DNA of 64,000 nt. It comes from Rhizobium tumorigenes. GTDB lineage: Bacteria > Pseudomonadota > Alphaproteobacteria > Rhizobiales > Rhizobiaceae. The stretch covers positions 2,294,001 to 2,358,000 of the forward strand of contig NZ_CP117255.1 in the NCBI RefSeq assembly GCF_003240565.2. The letters run 5' to 3'. This document shows, piece by piece, positions 24,744-34,397 of this stretch; the first letter of the stretch is position 1, and every line of letters starts with the position of its first letter. A model generated the notes under the pieces. The model saw nothing but the letters and a program-made list of their open reading frames with translations, was not told the origin of the DNA and did not search any database. The translations under genes were made by a program, and so were the position numbers.

Positions 24744-25751
24744 ATGATAGCCGTCACCATCCTTAACCGCCTCGTCATGGCCATCGTCACACTGTTCGGC
24801 GTGGCGCTGGTCGTCTTCGTGCTTTTGCGCGTTGTCCCCGGCGATCCGATTGCAATGATGATCTCGCCAGGCGCGACACCGGCCGACATTGCCGCGATGC
24901 GCGCCCATTACGGGCTCGACGCCAGCTTGCCAGTGCAGTTTGGCCTGTGGCTGAAGGCTGTCGTGATCGGTGATTTCGGCACCTCGATCTCGCTGAAGCG
25001 CAGCGTCCTCGGCCTGCTCGGAGATCGGCTGCCGGCGACCCTCGAGCTGGCCTTTGCCGCCCTGGTGCTGGCAGTCCTGCTCGGTGGTCTCGTGGCGATT
25101 GTTGGTACACTGGTACGCCGTACAATCCTCGAGCCGATCATCGACAGCCTCAATGGGCTTTTCCTCGCCGTACCCGATTTCGTCTGGGCGCTGGCCCTTG
25201 TGCTGGTCCTCGGCGTTGCCTTTCCGCTGTTTCCGCTGTCGGGCCGCATCGATCCCAGTATCGACGCGCAGTTCCACACGCCCTTCTACCTGATCGAGAG
25301 CCTTGTGACCCTGCGCTTTCAGATCTTTGCCGACGTTGCCGCCCATATGGTGATGCCGGTGCTGGCTCTCGGCCTGCCACTTGCCGCCATCGTCGCCCGG
25401 GTCCTGAAAGCAACGCTTTCGGAGGCGATGCTGCAGGACTACATCCTGCTTGCAAGGCTGAAGGGCATGTCCAACCTGCGCCTGGTGCTGCAGGAGGCGC
25501 TGCGCAATGCCGTCGGACCGACCATCGCGCTGACCGGCGTGCAGTTCACCTTCCTCATCGGCGGCACAGTCATCGTCGAACGTATCTTTGCCTATCCGGG
25601 CATCGGCAATATGGCGATCGACGCCGTCATTAATCGCGACCTGCCGCTGATCCAGGGGCTGGTGCTGGTCTTCGGCCTGCTGTTCATCGTCATCAACCTG
25701 CTGGTCGATGCGCTCGTCGCGGCCTTCAATCCGAGGCTGGCTCATGGCTGA
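24744..25751 (+). CDS. oligopeptide-type ABC transporter permease 1 (DppB-like)
   Basis: A 335-residue inner-membrane protein with six predicted hydrophobic segments. Typical DppB text includes the start ILNRLVMAIVTLFGVALVVFVLLRVVPGDPIAMMISPGATPADIAAMRAHYGLD, the docking loop SEAMLQDYILLARLKGMSNLRLVLQEALRNAVGPTIALTG, and the end GGTVIVERIFAYPGIGNMAIDAVINRDLPLIQGLVLVFGLLFIVINLLVD. It pairs with the next permease, whose ATG overlaps its stop by eight bases. Confidence 0.95.
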   Translation: MIAVTILNRLVMAIVTLFGVALVVFVLLRVVPGDPIAMMISPGATPADIAAMRAHYGLDASLPVQFGLWLKAVVIGDFGTSISLKRSVLGLLGDRLPATLELAFAALVLAVLLGGLVAIVGTLVRRTILEPIIDSLNGLFLAVPDFVWALALVLVLGVAFPLFPLSGRIDPSIDAQFHTPFYLIESLVTLRFQIFADVAAHMVMPVLALGLPLAAIVARVLKATLSEAMLQDYILLARLKGMSNLRLVLQEALRNAVGPTIALTGVQFTFLIGGTVIVERIFAYPGIGNMAIDAVINRDLPLIQGLVLVFGLLFIVINLLVDALVAAFNPRLAHG

Positions 25752-26637
25752 GATCATTGCATCCACCGCGCCGAGAACGCAGTCACGCTCCGTAAGACGC
25801 CTGCTGGCCCTGCTGCGCGAGCCGAAGGTCCTCATGGGCGGCGGCTTCATCCTTTTGCTGGTCATCCTTGCCCTATTCGCACCCTTCATTGCCCCGAAAG
25901 ACCCGCTCGAGCAGGACCTGATGTCCGGCACCTTGCCCCCCGCCTGGATGGATGGCGGCGACCAGAACTTCCTTCTCGGCACCGACGATCTCGGCCGCGA
26001 CGTGCTCTCGCGCATGATATTCGGCACCCGTATCGCCCTGACAGTTGCCTTCGTGGCCGCCGGGCTTTCCGCACTGATCGGCACCTTGCTCGGCCTGTTT
26101 GCCGGCTGGTACGGCGGGTGGCCGGACCGCATCATCTCGCGGCTGGTCGATATCTGGATGGCATTCCCGCCGGTGCTGTTGTCGATCCTGCTGGTCGCCG
26201 TGTTCGGCTCCGGCGTCCATTCGGTGATCGCCGCCATCGTCATCATCGACTGGACCCGCTTCTGCCGCGTCGTTCGCTCGGAAACCCAGGCGCAGGCGCA
26301 GATGGACTACGTCATCGCCGCCCGCACCATCGGCTTCTCCAGGCTGCGCATCCTGTTCTCGGAAATTTTGCCGAATGTGGCGCCCGTCCTCATCGCGCTT
26401 GTCAGCCTCGAAATGGGCATTGCGGTCATCGTCGAAGCCATCTTGTCCTTTGTCGGCCTTTCGGTCTCCTCGGACACGCCAACCTGGGGCGGCATGATCG
26501 CCGAGGGCCGGCAGATTATCCATGACGGTTGGTGGGTATTGGTGGCGCCGCTGCTGGCGCTATTTGCGACGGTCCTGGCCTTCAATCAGCTCGGCGATGG
26601 CCTGCGCCGCGCCCTCGACCCGGTGATGCGCCGATGA
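25744..26637 (+). CDS. oligopeptide-type ABC transporter permease 2 (DppC-like)
   Basis: A 297-residue inner-membrane protein. It shows the DppC pattern: an N-terminal cytoplasmic tail, the first helix GGFILLLVILALFAPFIAPKDPLEQDLMSGTLPPAW, then LLGTDDLGRDVLSRMIFGTRIALTVAF, and the docking loop RSETQAQAQMDYVIAARTIGFSRLRILFSEILPNVAPVLIAL. ATG 25744 overlaps the previous stop; the longer reading would run into permease 1. Its stop overlaps the next ATG (ATGA), so the three genes are translationally coupled. Confidence 0.95.
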   Translation: MAEIIASTAPRTQSRSVRRLLALLREPKVLMGGGFILLLVILALFAPFIAPKDPLEQDLMSGTLPPAWMDGGDQNFLLGTDDLGRDVLSRMIFGTRIALTVAFVAAGLSALIGTLLGLFAGWYGGWPDRIISRLVDIWMAFPPVLLSILLVAVFGSGVHSVIAAIVIIDWTRFCRVVRSETQAQAQMDYVIAARTIGFSRLRILFSEILPNVAPVLIALVSLEMGIAVIVEAILSFVGLSVSSDTPTWGGMIAEGRQIIHDGWWVLVAPLLALFATVLAFNQLGDGLRRALDPVMRR

Positions 26638-27515
26638 ACCAGCCGCTTCTCGCGATAACCGGCCTCAGCGCCGTCTCCGACCGCGACGGCGGCGCGCCGA
26701 TCCTGCGCGACGTCTCGCTGACGCTGGAGCGCGGCGAGGTCCGCGGCCTCGTTGGCGAAAGCGGCGCCGGGAAATCGACCATCGCCAAGGCGCTGCTCGG
26801 CATCCTGCCGCGCACCGTTAGCGTCGTCGGCGGCTTTATCAATTTCGAGGGCCGCGACTTGCTGCGGCTGCCGCAGAAGGAACTGCGCTCGATCATGGGC
26901 AGCGAGATCTCGCTGATTCCACAGGATCCGCAGACGGCCCTCAATCCGGGACGCCGCATCGAGGCACAACTGACCGACGGCCTGCGCCTGAAACGCGGCC
27001 TGTCGTCGAAGGAGGCCGCTCAACGGGCGCTGAAACTGTTGGAAGAAGTTCATATCCGCGATCCCGAAAGGGTACTGCGCTGCTACCCGCACGAACTTTC
27101 CGGCGGCATGCGCCAGCGCGTTCTGATTGCCGCCGCCTTCGCGCTGGAGCCAAAGCTGGTCGTCGCCGACGAGCCCACGACGGCGCTCGACGTGACGGTG
27201 CAGAAGCAGATCCTGCGGCTGATCCGCGGGCTGCAGGAAGCGCATGGCACCGCCGTCATCTTCGTCACCCACGATCTCGGCGTCGTTGCGCAGATCTGCG
27301 ACAGCGTTACCCTGCTCTACGCCGGCAAGGTCATCGAGGAAGGTCGTACCGCCGAGGTGCTGGCGACCCCGCGTCACATCTATACGCAGGCCCTGATCGC
27401 AGCCGGGCCACGCTACGACCGTCCAAACGCCGGCCTGACACCGGTACCGCCCGAAATCTTCGACGAACTCCGCCGCGAGATTGGCCTTCACGACGGGAGC
27501 CGCAGCCATGTCTGA
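26634..27515 (+). CDS. oligopeptide-type ABC transporter ATPase 1 (DppD-like)
   Basis: A 293-residue ATPase. Walker A is GESGAGKST (about residues 41-49), the Q-loop lies in LIPQDP, the signature is LSGGMRQRV, Walker B is LVVADEPTTALD and the switch His lies in FVTHDLGVV. The C-terminal RHIYTQALIAAGPR segment is the oligopeptide-family extension. ATG 26634 overlaps the permease 2 stop; its own stop overlaps the next gene by eight bases. It drives the importer from the cytoplasm. Confidence 0.95.
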   Translation: MNQPLLAITGLSAVSDRDGGAPILRDVSLTLERGEVRGLVGESGAGKSTIAKALLGILPRTVSVVGGFINFEGRDLLRLPQKELRSIMGSEISLIPQDPQTALNPGRRIEAQLTDGLRLKRGLSSKEAAQRALKLLEEVHIRDPERVLRCYPHELSGGMRQRVLIAAAFALEPKLVVADEPTTALDVTVQKQILRLIRGLQEAHGTAVIFVTHDLGVVAQICDSVTLLYAGKVIEEGRTAEVLATPRHIYTQALIAAGPRYDRPNAGLTPVPPEIFDELRREIGLHDGSRSHV

Positions 27516-28350
27516 GCCCCTCCTGACGGCCACTGGCCTCGAGGTCACCTATGGCGGGCGTCGCACGCTGGCCGGCCACCATGTTGATGGCGTCAAAGTG
27601 CTGCACGGCGTCGATATCACCATCCATCGTGGCGAGACCATCGGCATCGTCGGCGAAAGCGGCTCCGGCAAGACGACGCTCGGCCGTGCCCTGCTGCGGC
27701 TGGTGGACACCTCGGCCGGCGAGATCCGCTTCGACGGCACGGATATCACCCACCTGCCGGACGGACGGATGCGGCCGTTGCGGCGCCGAATGCAGATGAT
27801 ATTCCAGGATCCGATGGCCTCGCTCAATCCGCGCCACACGATCCGTCGCATCCTCGTCGAGCCGCTGCTGCTGCACGGCGTTGCCAGAGATCGGCGTGAA
27901 GCCGAGCGCAAAGTCGCTTCGATCCTCGATCGGGTGACGCTGCCGCAGGCCTGCCTCGACCGCAATCCGCACGAACTCTCCGGTGGCCAGCGCCAGCGCA
28001 TCGGCATTGCCCGGGCGGCGCTGCTAAAGCCGGCTTTCGTGCTTGCCGACGAGATCGTCTCCGGCCTCGACGTCTCGACGCAGGCTCAGGTGCTAAACCT
28101 GCTGAAAGAGCTTTCGACGGATCTTGGCCTGTCGATGGCTTTCATCAGCCACGATCTCTCCGTCATCCGCGCCATCTGCGACCGCGTCTATGTGATGCGG
28201 CAGGGCCGCGTCGTCGAGGAAGGTCCCTGTGAGCGCGTCTTCTCCGCGCCCGCCTCCAATTATACCCGCATGCTGCTCGATGCCATTCCCCTGCCCGAGG
28301 TCGATCCGGAATGGCTGTGGCGCGTCAGCGAAAACGAGGACGCGGCCTGA
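27508..28350 (+). CDS. oligopeptide-type ABC transporter ATPase 2 (DppF-like)
   Basis: A 280-residue ATPase. Walker A is GESGSGKTT, the Q-loop IFQDPMASLNPRHTI is diagnostic for DppF/OppF, the signature is LSGGQRQRI, Walker B is FVLADEIVSGLD (Ile-Val in place of the more common PTS or PVS run) and the switch His is in FISHDLSVI. ATG 27508 overlaps ATPase 1 by eight bases. It forms the heterodimeric motor with that protein. Confidence 0.95.
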   Translation: MSEPLLTATGLEVTYGGRRTLAGHHVDGVKVLHGVDITIHRGETIGIVGESGSGKTTLGRALLRLVDTSAGEIRFDGTDITHLPDGRMRPLRRRMQMIFQDPMASLNPRHTIRRILVEPLLLHGVARDRREAERKVASILDRVTLPQACLDRNPHELSGGQRQRIGIARAALLKPAFVLADEIVSGLDVSTQAQVLNLLKELSTDLGLSMAFISHDLSVIRAICDRVYVMRQGRVVEEGPCERVFSAPASNYTRMLLDAIPLPEVDPEWLWRVSENEDAA

Positions 28351-28472
28351 CCTGAGGCCGAGCATTATGTGCTTGCCATGGCCATGAGATACGCACCGGG
28401 GCCGCGGGCCTTCGGGGCGGGGGAAGACTGTTGCCTTCCGGAAAACGCCCGCCAAAACAGGGGAACGTAGAA

Positions 28473-29075
28473 ATGAAGAAGCATATCACGGCCTTCGCAT
28501 TTGCCATGACCACTGCCCTCTCCAGCGCTGGTATCGCGTCTGCCGACGGCATACCCGGCATGCGCGGTCACGACCACACGGGCATCACCGTGCCCGACAT
28601 GAAGCAGGCGCTCGACTTCTTCGTCGGCGTCGTCGGCTGCGAAAAAGCCATGTCCTTCGGCCCGATCTCCGACGACAAGGGCACGCTGATGACAGACCTC
28701 GTCGGCGTCGATGCCAAGGCCAAGATCGACCAGGTGACGCTGGTGCGCTGCGGCTACGGCTCCAACATCGAGATATTCCAGTACGAGGCCCCGGACCAAC
28801 GCGACCTGAAGGCGCGCAACAGCGATATCGGCGCCTTCCACATCGCCCTCTATGTCGATGACGTCGGAGCCGCCAAAAAATATCTCGACGGCAAGGGCAT
28901 CGCCACCCGCATGGGGCCTGTACCGATGAACGACGGCCCGATTGCCGGGCAGACGATCATGTATTTCCAGGCCCCCTGGGGCCTGCAACTCGAAGCCATC
29001 AGCTATCCCAAGGGCATGGCCTACGAGAAGGAGTCCAAGGTGATCCTGTGGTCGCCCAAGGACCCCGCAAAATAG
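28473..29075 (+). CDS. exported VOC-superfamily protein (glyoxalase/dioxygenase fold)
   Basis: A 200-residue protein with a signal peptide (MKKHITAFAFAMTTALSSAGIASADG), so it should act in the periplasm, unlike most VOC enzymes. The two beta-alpha-beta-beta-beta modules carry candidate metal ligands: His in GHDHTGITVPDMKQAL, Glu in NIEIFQYE, His in GAFHIALYVDDV and Glu in LQLEAISYPKG. This four-ligand set suits a dioxygenase, lyase or isomerase. It lies between the importer and the CoA operon, about 120 bases after the ATPase gene, and could modify the substrate before uptake (inference). Confidence 0.88.
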   Translation: MKKHITAFAFAMTTALSSAGIASADGIPGMRGHDHTGITVPDMKQALDFFVGVVGCEKAMSFGPISDDKGTLMTDLVGVDAKAKIDQVTLVRCGYGSNIEIFQYEAPDQRDLKARNSDIGAFHIALYVDDVGAAKKYLDGKGIATRMGPVPMNDGPIAGQTIMYFQAPWGLQLEAISYPKGMAYEKESKVILWSPKDPAK

Positions 29076-29170
29076 AGCTGCGACACTATGGCCGCCTGCT
29101 TTCGCTGGAAATCGGGCGGCCACCGGTCACTTCCCGCAATTGCGACTTGACGATAACCGGGGACGTTTAT

Positions 29171-29186
29171 ATTTTAAACTTAAAAT
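29171..29186. promoter_or_regulatory. putative operator ATTTTAA-AC-TTAAAAT
   Basis: Perfect 7-base arms separated by two bases, ending 47 bases upstream of the monooxygenase/reductase ATG at 29234. It has the same arms and spacing as 23023-23038 before the ABC operon, so one regulator probably controls both transcription units. Confidence 0.55.
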
Positions 29187-29233
29187 AACTTTCGACGTGC
29201 AGCGACATGCACCGCGACAGGGAAGGATTGACG

Positions 29234-31552
29234 ATGAAGATCGTTTGCATCGGTGGTGGCCCGGCTGGTCTTTATTTCGGACTTCTGATGAAGAAGCTGC
29301 ATCCCGGCCATGCCATTCGCATCGTCGAGCGCAACAAGCCCTATGACACCTTCGGCTGGGGCGTGGTGTTTTCCGACGCGACGATGGAATCGATGAAGGT
29401 CTGGGATCCGGAGAGTGCCGCCGAGATACAGGATGCCTTCAATCACTGGGACGATATCGAAGTCTGGTTCAAGGGCACGAAACAGCGCACCTCCGGCCAT
29501 GGCTTCGTCGGCATCGGCCGCAAGAAGCTCCTCAACATCCTGCAGCGCCGCTGCGAGGCGCTCGGCGTGGAACTGATCTTCGAGACCGACGCCACCTCGG
29601 ACCTCGATTACCCAGATGCCGACCTCGTCATCGGCTCCGACGGTCTGAACTCGAAGATCCGCAACCATTATCCGGAGATATTCCAGCCGGACATGATCAC
29701 CCGGCCGAACCGTTATATCTGGCTCGGCACCAACAAGCTGTTCGATGCCTTCACCTTCGATTTCCGCAAGACGGATCACGGCTGGTTCCAGGCGCATATC
29801 TACAAGTTCGACGAGCAGACATCGACCTTCATCATCGAGACGACGGAAGAGGCCTACCGCGCCCACGGCCTCGACACCATGGAGCAGCAGGCCTCGATCG
29901 ATTTCTGCCAGGACCTGTTTGCAGAAGCGCTGGACGGCGCGCCACTGATGACCAATGCACGTCACATGCGCGGCAGCGCCTGGCTGAATTTCAACCGGCT
30001 GATCTGCGGCAAGTGGAGCCATTTCAACGGCAATTCCCATGTCGTGCTGATGGGCGATGCCGCCCACACCGCGCATTTCGCCATCGGCTCCGGCACCAAG
30101 CTTGCCATCGACGACGCCATCGAACTCGCGCGCCAGTTCGAGATCCACGAGCACAGCGCCGACAAGATCCCGGCCGTTCTGCATGCCTACGAGGAGATCC
30201 GCCGGGTTGACGTCGCCCGCATCCAGAACGCCGCGCGCAACGCGATGGAATGGTTCGAAGTCGTCGGCACCCGCTATGCCGACGCGCTGGAGCCGGAACA
30301 GTTCATGTATTCGATGCTGACCCGCTCCCAGCGTATCAGCCACGAGAACCTGCGGCTGCGCGACAGGCACTGGCTGGAAGGCTATGAGCGCTGGTTTGCC
30401 GAGAAATCCGGGCTGACGGTGGGCAACGGCCGCTGCCTGCCGCCGATGTTCACGCCATTCACCCTGCGCAACGTCACCCTGCCGAACCGCCTCGTCGTCT
30501 CGCCGATGGCGATGTATTCGGCAAACGACGGCTTGATCAACGACTTTCACATGGTTCACCTCGGCGCCCGCGCTCTGGGTGGTGCTGGCCTGATCTTTGC
30601 CGAGATGACCTGCGTCTCGCCGGATGCACGCATCACGCCGGGCTGCCTCGGTCTCTGGAACGAGGAGCAGGCCGCCGGCTGGAAGCGCGTCGTCGCTTTC
30701 GTCCATGGCAATGGCGATGCCAAGGTCGGTATCCAGATCGGCCATGCCGGCCGCAAGGGTTCGACCAAGCTCGCGTGGGACGGCATCGACCAGCCGCTCG
30801 ACGACGGCAACTGGCCGTTGATTTCGGCCTCTGCCATTCCTTACCTGAAAAACAGCCCGGTGCCGAAGGCAATGGACCGCGCCGACATGGACCGCGTCAA
30901 GGCCGACCATGTGCGCACGGTGGAGCTTGCCGTCACCACCGGCGCCGATTGGCTGGAGCTGCACTGCGCCCACGGCTACCTGCTGTCGAGCTTCCTGTCG
31001 CCGCTAACCAACCAGCGCACCGACGAATATGGTGGCAGCCACGAAAACCGCGCCCGCTATCCGCTGGAAATCTTTGCCGCCATCCGCGCCGTCTGGCCGG
31101 ACGACAAGCCGATTTCCGTGCGTCTCTCCTGCAACGACTGGGCCGACGGCGGCAACACGCCTGAAGACGCAGCCGTCTTTGCGCAGATGTTCAAGGATGC
31201 CGGCGCCGACCTGATCGATTGCTCCTCGGGACAGGTGTCGAAAGAGGAGAAACCGGTTTATGGCCGCCTGTTCCAGACGCCGTTTTCCGACAAGATCCGC
31301 AACGAGATCGGCATCCCGACGATCGCCGTCGGCGCCATCTCGGAGGCCGATCATGCCAATTCCATCATCTCGGCTGGTCGCGCCGATCTCTGCGCCATCG
31401 CCCGGCCGCATCTCGCCGATGCCGCCTGGTCATTGCACGAAGCAGCAAAAATCGGCATCACTTCCATTCCCTGGCCGAAACAGTACCAGTCGGCCAAATC
31501 GCAGTATGAAAACAATCTCGCCCGTGCGGTTCCCGCCGCGCCGGCCAAGTGA
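29234..31552 (+). CDS. anthraniloyl-CoA monooxygenase/reductase-type fusion (salicylyl-CoA 5-hydroxylase/OYE family)
   Basis: A 772-residue two-domain flavoprotein. Residues 1 to about 390 are an FAD aromatic hydroxylase ([17 protein letters not shown] at the N-terminus, [34 protein letters not shown]). From about 405 on it is an Old-Yellow-Enzyme domain ([63 protein letters not shown]). This fusion is the hallmark of 2-aminobenzoyl-CoA monooxygenase/reductase of Azoarcus evansii, which hydroxylates and then reduces the ring to a non-aromatic enamine-ketone CoA ester. Salicylyl-CoA hydroxylation is the alternative family name. GGAAGGA precedes ATG 29234. It heads the CoA operon. Confidence 0.93.
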   Translation: MKIVCIGGGPAGLYFGLLMKKLHPGHAIRIVERNKPYDTFGWGVVFSDATMESMKVWDPESAAEIQDAFNHWDDIEVWFKGTKQRTSGHGFVGIGRKKLLNILQRRCEALGVELIFETDATSDLDYPDADLVIGSDGLNSKIRNHYPEIFQPDMITRPNRYIWLGTNKLFDAFTFDFRKTDHGWFQAHIYKFDEQTSTFIIETTEEAYRAHGLDTMEQQASIDFCQDLFAEALDGAPLMTNARHMRGSAWLNFNRLICGKWSHFNGNSHVVLMGDAAHTAHFAIGSGTKLAIDDAIELARQFEIHEHSADKIPAVLHAYEEIRRVDVARIQNAARNAMEWFEVVGTRYADALEPEQFMYSMLTRSQRISHENLRLRDRHWLEGYERWFAEKSGLTVGNGRCLPPMFTPFTLRNVTLPNRLVVSPMAMYSANDGLINDFHMVHLGARALGGAGLIFAEMTCVSPDARITPGCLGLWNEEQAAGWKRVVAFVHGNGDAKVGIQIGHAGRKGSTKLAWDGIDQPLDDGNWPLISASAIPYLKNSPVPKAMDRADMDRVKADHVRTVELAVTTGADWLELHCAHGYLLSSFLSPLTNQRTDEYGGSHENRARYPLEIFAAIRAVWPDDKPISVRLSCNDWADGGNTPEDAAVFAQMFKDAGADLIDCSSGQVSKEEKPVYGRLFQTPFSDKIRNEIGIPTIAVGAISEADHANSIISAGRADLCAIARPHLADAAWSLHEAAKIGITSIPWPKQYQSAKSQYENNLARAVPAAPAK

Positions 31553-31561
31553 GAGCCTGAC

Positions 31562-32350
31562 ATGACCCATTCGGGCAGACTTGGCGGCCGCCATGCGCTC
31601 GTCACCGGAGCAGGAAGCGGCATCGGTGCGGCGATTGCCCGCGCGCTGTCCGCCGAGGGCGCCAACGTCACGCTGGCCGGCCGGCGGCTGGAGCCGTTGC
31701 AGGCGCTGGCCTCCGAACTGGGCGTAGCGACCTTTGTTGCGGACGGCTTCGACGTTACCAGCGCAGACGCCATCGCCGCTGGCTTTGCAGCCGCGAAGGC
31801 TAAATTCGGTCCGGTCGATATCCTGGTCAACAATGCCGGCGAAGCCCCGAGCGCGCCATTCGAAAAGACCAGCCTTGAGATGTGGTCGCGGGTCATCGCT
31901 GTCGACCTGACCGGCGTATTCCTGGTGACGCAAGCAGCAATGACAGATTTGCGCGCCCATGGGCAAGGTGCCCGTATCATCAACATCGCCTCGACAGCCG
32001 GCCTCACCGGCTATGGCTATATTTCGGCCTACACCGCAGCCAAGCACGGCGTGATCGGGCTTACCCGATCGCTGGCGGTCGAGCTTGCCAGGACTGGCAT
32101 CACCGTCAACGCCGTCTGCCCCGGCTTCACGGATACGCCGATCCTCGATCAGTCGATCAACAGGATCGTCGAGAAGACCGGCCGAACTCGGGAAGAGGCA
32201 AAGGCGGAATTCACCAGATCCAATCCGCAGGGGCGGCTGGTGAGACCCGAGGAAGTGGCAGACACCGTGATATGGCTGGCCTTGCCCGGTAGCGCGTCTA
32301 TCAACGGCCAGGCAATCGCGGTTGCCGGCGGGGAGGTTCTGACGGGATGA
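31562..32350 (+). CDS. short-chain dehydrogenase/reductase
   Basis: A 262-residue classical SDR. The cofactor site is [16 protein letters not shown] (about residues 14-29), the structural motif is NNAG, and the catalytic Ser, Tyr and Lys are in [23 protein letters not shown]. An Arg in LAGRRLEPL suggests NADP(H) preference. The start follows the previous stop by nine bases and its stop overlaps the next ATG. In the anthraniloyl-CoA route it could oxidise or reduce a ring hydroxyl/keto group (inference). Confidence 0.95.
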   Translation: MTHSGRLGGRHALVTGAGSGIGAAIARALSAEGANVTLAGRRLEPLQALASELGVATFVADGFDVTSADAIAAGFAAAKAKFGPVDILVNNAGEAPSAPFEKTSLEMWSRVIAVDLTGVFLVTQAAMTDLRAHGQGARIINIASTAGLTGYGYISAYTAAKHGVIGLTRSLAVELARTGITVNAVCPGFTDTPILDQSINRIVEKTGRTREEAKAEFTRSNPQGRLVRPEEVADTVIWLALPGSASINGQAIAVAGGEVLTG

Positions 32351-33198
32351 GCGAGCGCGACATGACGATGCAGGGCCATCTGCGCCCCCTCAGGGACTAT
32401 CGACCGAAGACCTTCCTCTGGGATGTCAGCGAAGACGGACGGGTAGCATTGCTGCGGCTGAACCGCCCGGAACGCAAGAACCCGCTGACCTTCGACAGCT
32501 ACGCCGAGCTGCGCGATCTCTTCCGCGCCCTAGCCTATGCCTCCGACGTCAGAACCATCGTCATCACAGGTGCCGGCGGCAATTTCTCCTCAGGCGGCGA
32601 CGTGTTCGAGATCATCGAGCCGTTGACACGCATGGCGATGCCCGAATTGCTGGCCTTCACACGCATGACCGGCGATCTCGTCAAGGCGATGCGCAAATGC
32701 CCGCAGCAGATCATCGCCGCCGTCGATGGCATCTGCGCCGGCGCCGGCGCGATACTCGCCATGGCGTCCGATTTGCGCGTGGCGACGCCAGAGGCCAAGA
32801 CCGCCTTCCTGTTTACCCGCGTTGGCCTTGCCGGCGCAGACATGGGCGCCTGCGGAATGCTGCCGCGCATCATCGGCCAGGGCCGTGCCGCCGAATTGCT
32901 CTATACCGGCCGCTCCATGTCATCGGCCGAAGGCCATGCCTGGGGCTTCTACAATGCCCTGCATGCGAGCGCCGATCTCGAGGCCGAAGCCACCAAGCTC
33001 GCCCGCTCGATCGCCGATGGCCCGTGGTTTGCCCATGGCATGACCAAGACCATGCTGAACCAGGAATGGGCGATGGGCATCGACGAAATGATCGATGCGG
33101 AAGCCCAGGCCCAGGCGATCTGCATGGCGACACAGGATTTCCGCCGCGCATTCGAGGCATTCGCCGAAAAGCGCCGGCCGGAATTCAAGGGAGACTAG
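32347..33198 (+). CDS. enoyl-CoA hydratase/isomerase-family protein
   Basis: A 283-residue crotonase-fold protein. The oxyanion-hole segments are [15 protein letters not shown] and [50 protein letters not shown]. The position that often carries the second catalytic Glu has the AGADMGA sequence, as in several aromatic-pathway crotonases, so ring hydrolysis or double-bond chemistry other than simple hydration is possible. Its ATG overlaps the SDR stop (ATGA). It is expected to act on the dearomatised cyclohexene-carboxyl-CoA intermediates (inference). Confidence 0.93.
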   Translation: MSERDMTMQGHLRPLRDYRPKTFLWDVSEDGRVALLRLNRPERKNPLTFDSYAELRDLFRALAYASDVRTIVITGAGGNFSSGGDVFEIIEPLTRMAMPELLAFTRMTGDLVKAMRKCPQQIIAAVDGICAGAGAILAMASDLRVATPEAKTAFLFTRVGLAGADMGACGMLPRIIGQGRAAELLYTGRSMSSAEGHAWGFYNALHASADLEAEATKLARSIADGPWFAHGMTKTMLNQEWAMGIDEMIDAEAQAQAICMATQDFRRAFEAFAEKRRPEFKGD

Positions 33199-33201
33199 GC
33201 G

Positions 33202-34383
33202 ATGCAGCCGGTAGCTACCCTGAAAGGACCAACCCGCGACCATCTCGACTGGCCGTTTTTCGACATCAGCCATCGGCAGTTCGCCGAACGGCTCGATGCC
33301 TTCGCCGCGTCTGCACCGATGGTCGCCATCGATCACGCCGATGTCGACGGCGCCTGCCGCAAGCTGGTGCGCGCGCTTGGCGATGCCGGCCTGCTCGAAG
33401 CCGCCGTCAGTGCGCCCGACGACCCGATGCCGATCGATTCCCGCAGCGTCTGCCTCGCCCGCGAAACGCTCGCCTGGCATGATGGACTGGCCGATTTCGC
33501 CTTCGCCATGCAAGGCCTCGGCACCGGCGCCATCGGCCTGTCCGGCTCCGGGGCATTGCGGTCGTCCGTACTGCCAAAAGTCCGCTCCGGCCAATGGGTT
33601 GCGGCCTTCGCGTTGTCGGAAAAGGATGCCGGCTCCGATGTCGCGGCCATGAGCTGTGCCGCCCGCCTGGAGGGCGACCACTACATTCTCGATGGCGAAA
33701 AGACCTGGATTTCCAACGGTGGCATCGCCGATGTCTGCACCGTTTTTGCCCGCACCGGCGAAGCACCGGGCACGCGCGGTATCTCTGCCTTCGTGGTCTT
33801 TGCGGACGACCCCGGCTTTTCGGTCACCGAACGTATCGAGGTGATCGCGCCGCATCCGCTGGCAACGATCCGCTTCGATGCCTGCCGCATCCCGGCTTCG
33901 CGCCGCTTGGGCACACCCGGCGAAGGCTTCAAGATCGCCATGCGCACCCTCGACATCTTCCGCGCCTCGGTGGCAGCCGCCGCCCTGGGCTTTGCGCGCC
34001 GGGCCCTGGATGAAACGCTCGGTCATGTCCAGGAACGCCCGATGTTCGGCGCCCGGCTTGCCGACCTCCAGTTGACGCAGGCAGCGCTCGGCGATATGGC
34101 GACCGGCATCGACGCAGCGGCTCTTCTCACCTACCGCGCCGCCTGGCGTCGCGACGTGCAGCAGCTGCCGACGACCCGCGAGGCGGCGATGGCCAAGATG
34201 ACGGCAACGGAGACAGCGCAAGTCGTAATTGATCGCGCCGTCCAGCTGTTTGGCGGGCGCGGCGTGAAAACGGGCGAGATAACCGAGAAACTTTACCGCG
34301 AGATCCGCGCGCTTCGCATTTATGAAGGTGCGACCGAAGTGCAGAAGCTGATCGTCGCGCGCGAACTGCTGAAATCAAAGTGA
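33202..34383 (+). CDS. acyl-CoA dehydrogenase
   Basis: A 393-residue FAD enzyme of the acyl-CoA dehydrogenase superfamily. Landmarks are [51 protein letters not shown] (FAD/substrate loop), [34 protein letters not shown], and the C-terminal [42 protein letters not shown] with the Glu that usually serves as base in IYEGATE. It starts four bases after the previous stop. It would introduce a double bond in a ring or chain CoA intermediate of the pathway. Confidence 0.95.
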   Translation: MQPVATLKGPTRDHLDWPFFDISHRQFAERLDAFAASAPMVAIDHADVDGACRKLVRALGDAGLLEAAVSAPDDPMPIDSRSVCLARETLAWHDGLADFAFAMQGLGTGAIGLSGSGALRSSVLPKVRSGQWVAAFALSEKDAGSDVAAMSCAARLEGDHYILDGEKTWISNGGIADVCTVFARTGEAPGTRGISAFVVFADDPGFSVTERIEVIAPHPLATIRFDACRIPASRRLGTPGEGFKIAMRTLDIFRASVAAAALGFARRALDETLGHVQERPMFGARLADLQLTQAALGDMATGIDAAALLTYRAAWRRDVQQLPTTREAAMAKMTATETAQVVIDRAVQLFGGRGVKTGEITEKLYREIRALRIYEGATEVQKLIVARELLKSK

Positions 34384-34397
34384 TGGGAGAGAAACCA

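Noticed and set aside
24594..26246. 550-codon minus-strand open frame across the permease genes
   Set aside because: Composition is typical of antisense frames, it crosses two real membrane-protein genes and has no domain pattern.
29180..30973. 597-codon minus-strand open frame opposite the monooxygenase/reductase gene
   Set aside because: Lies wholly antisense to the recognised two-domain flavoprotein and shows no motif or ribosome site.
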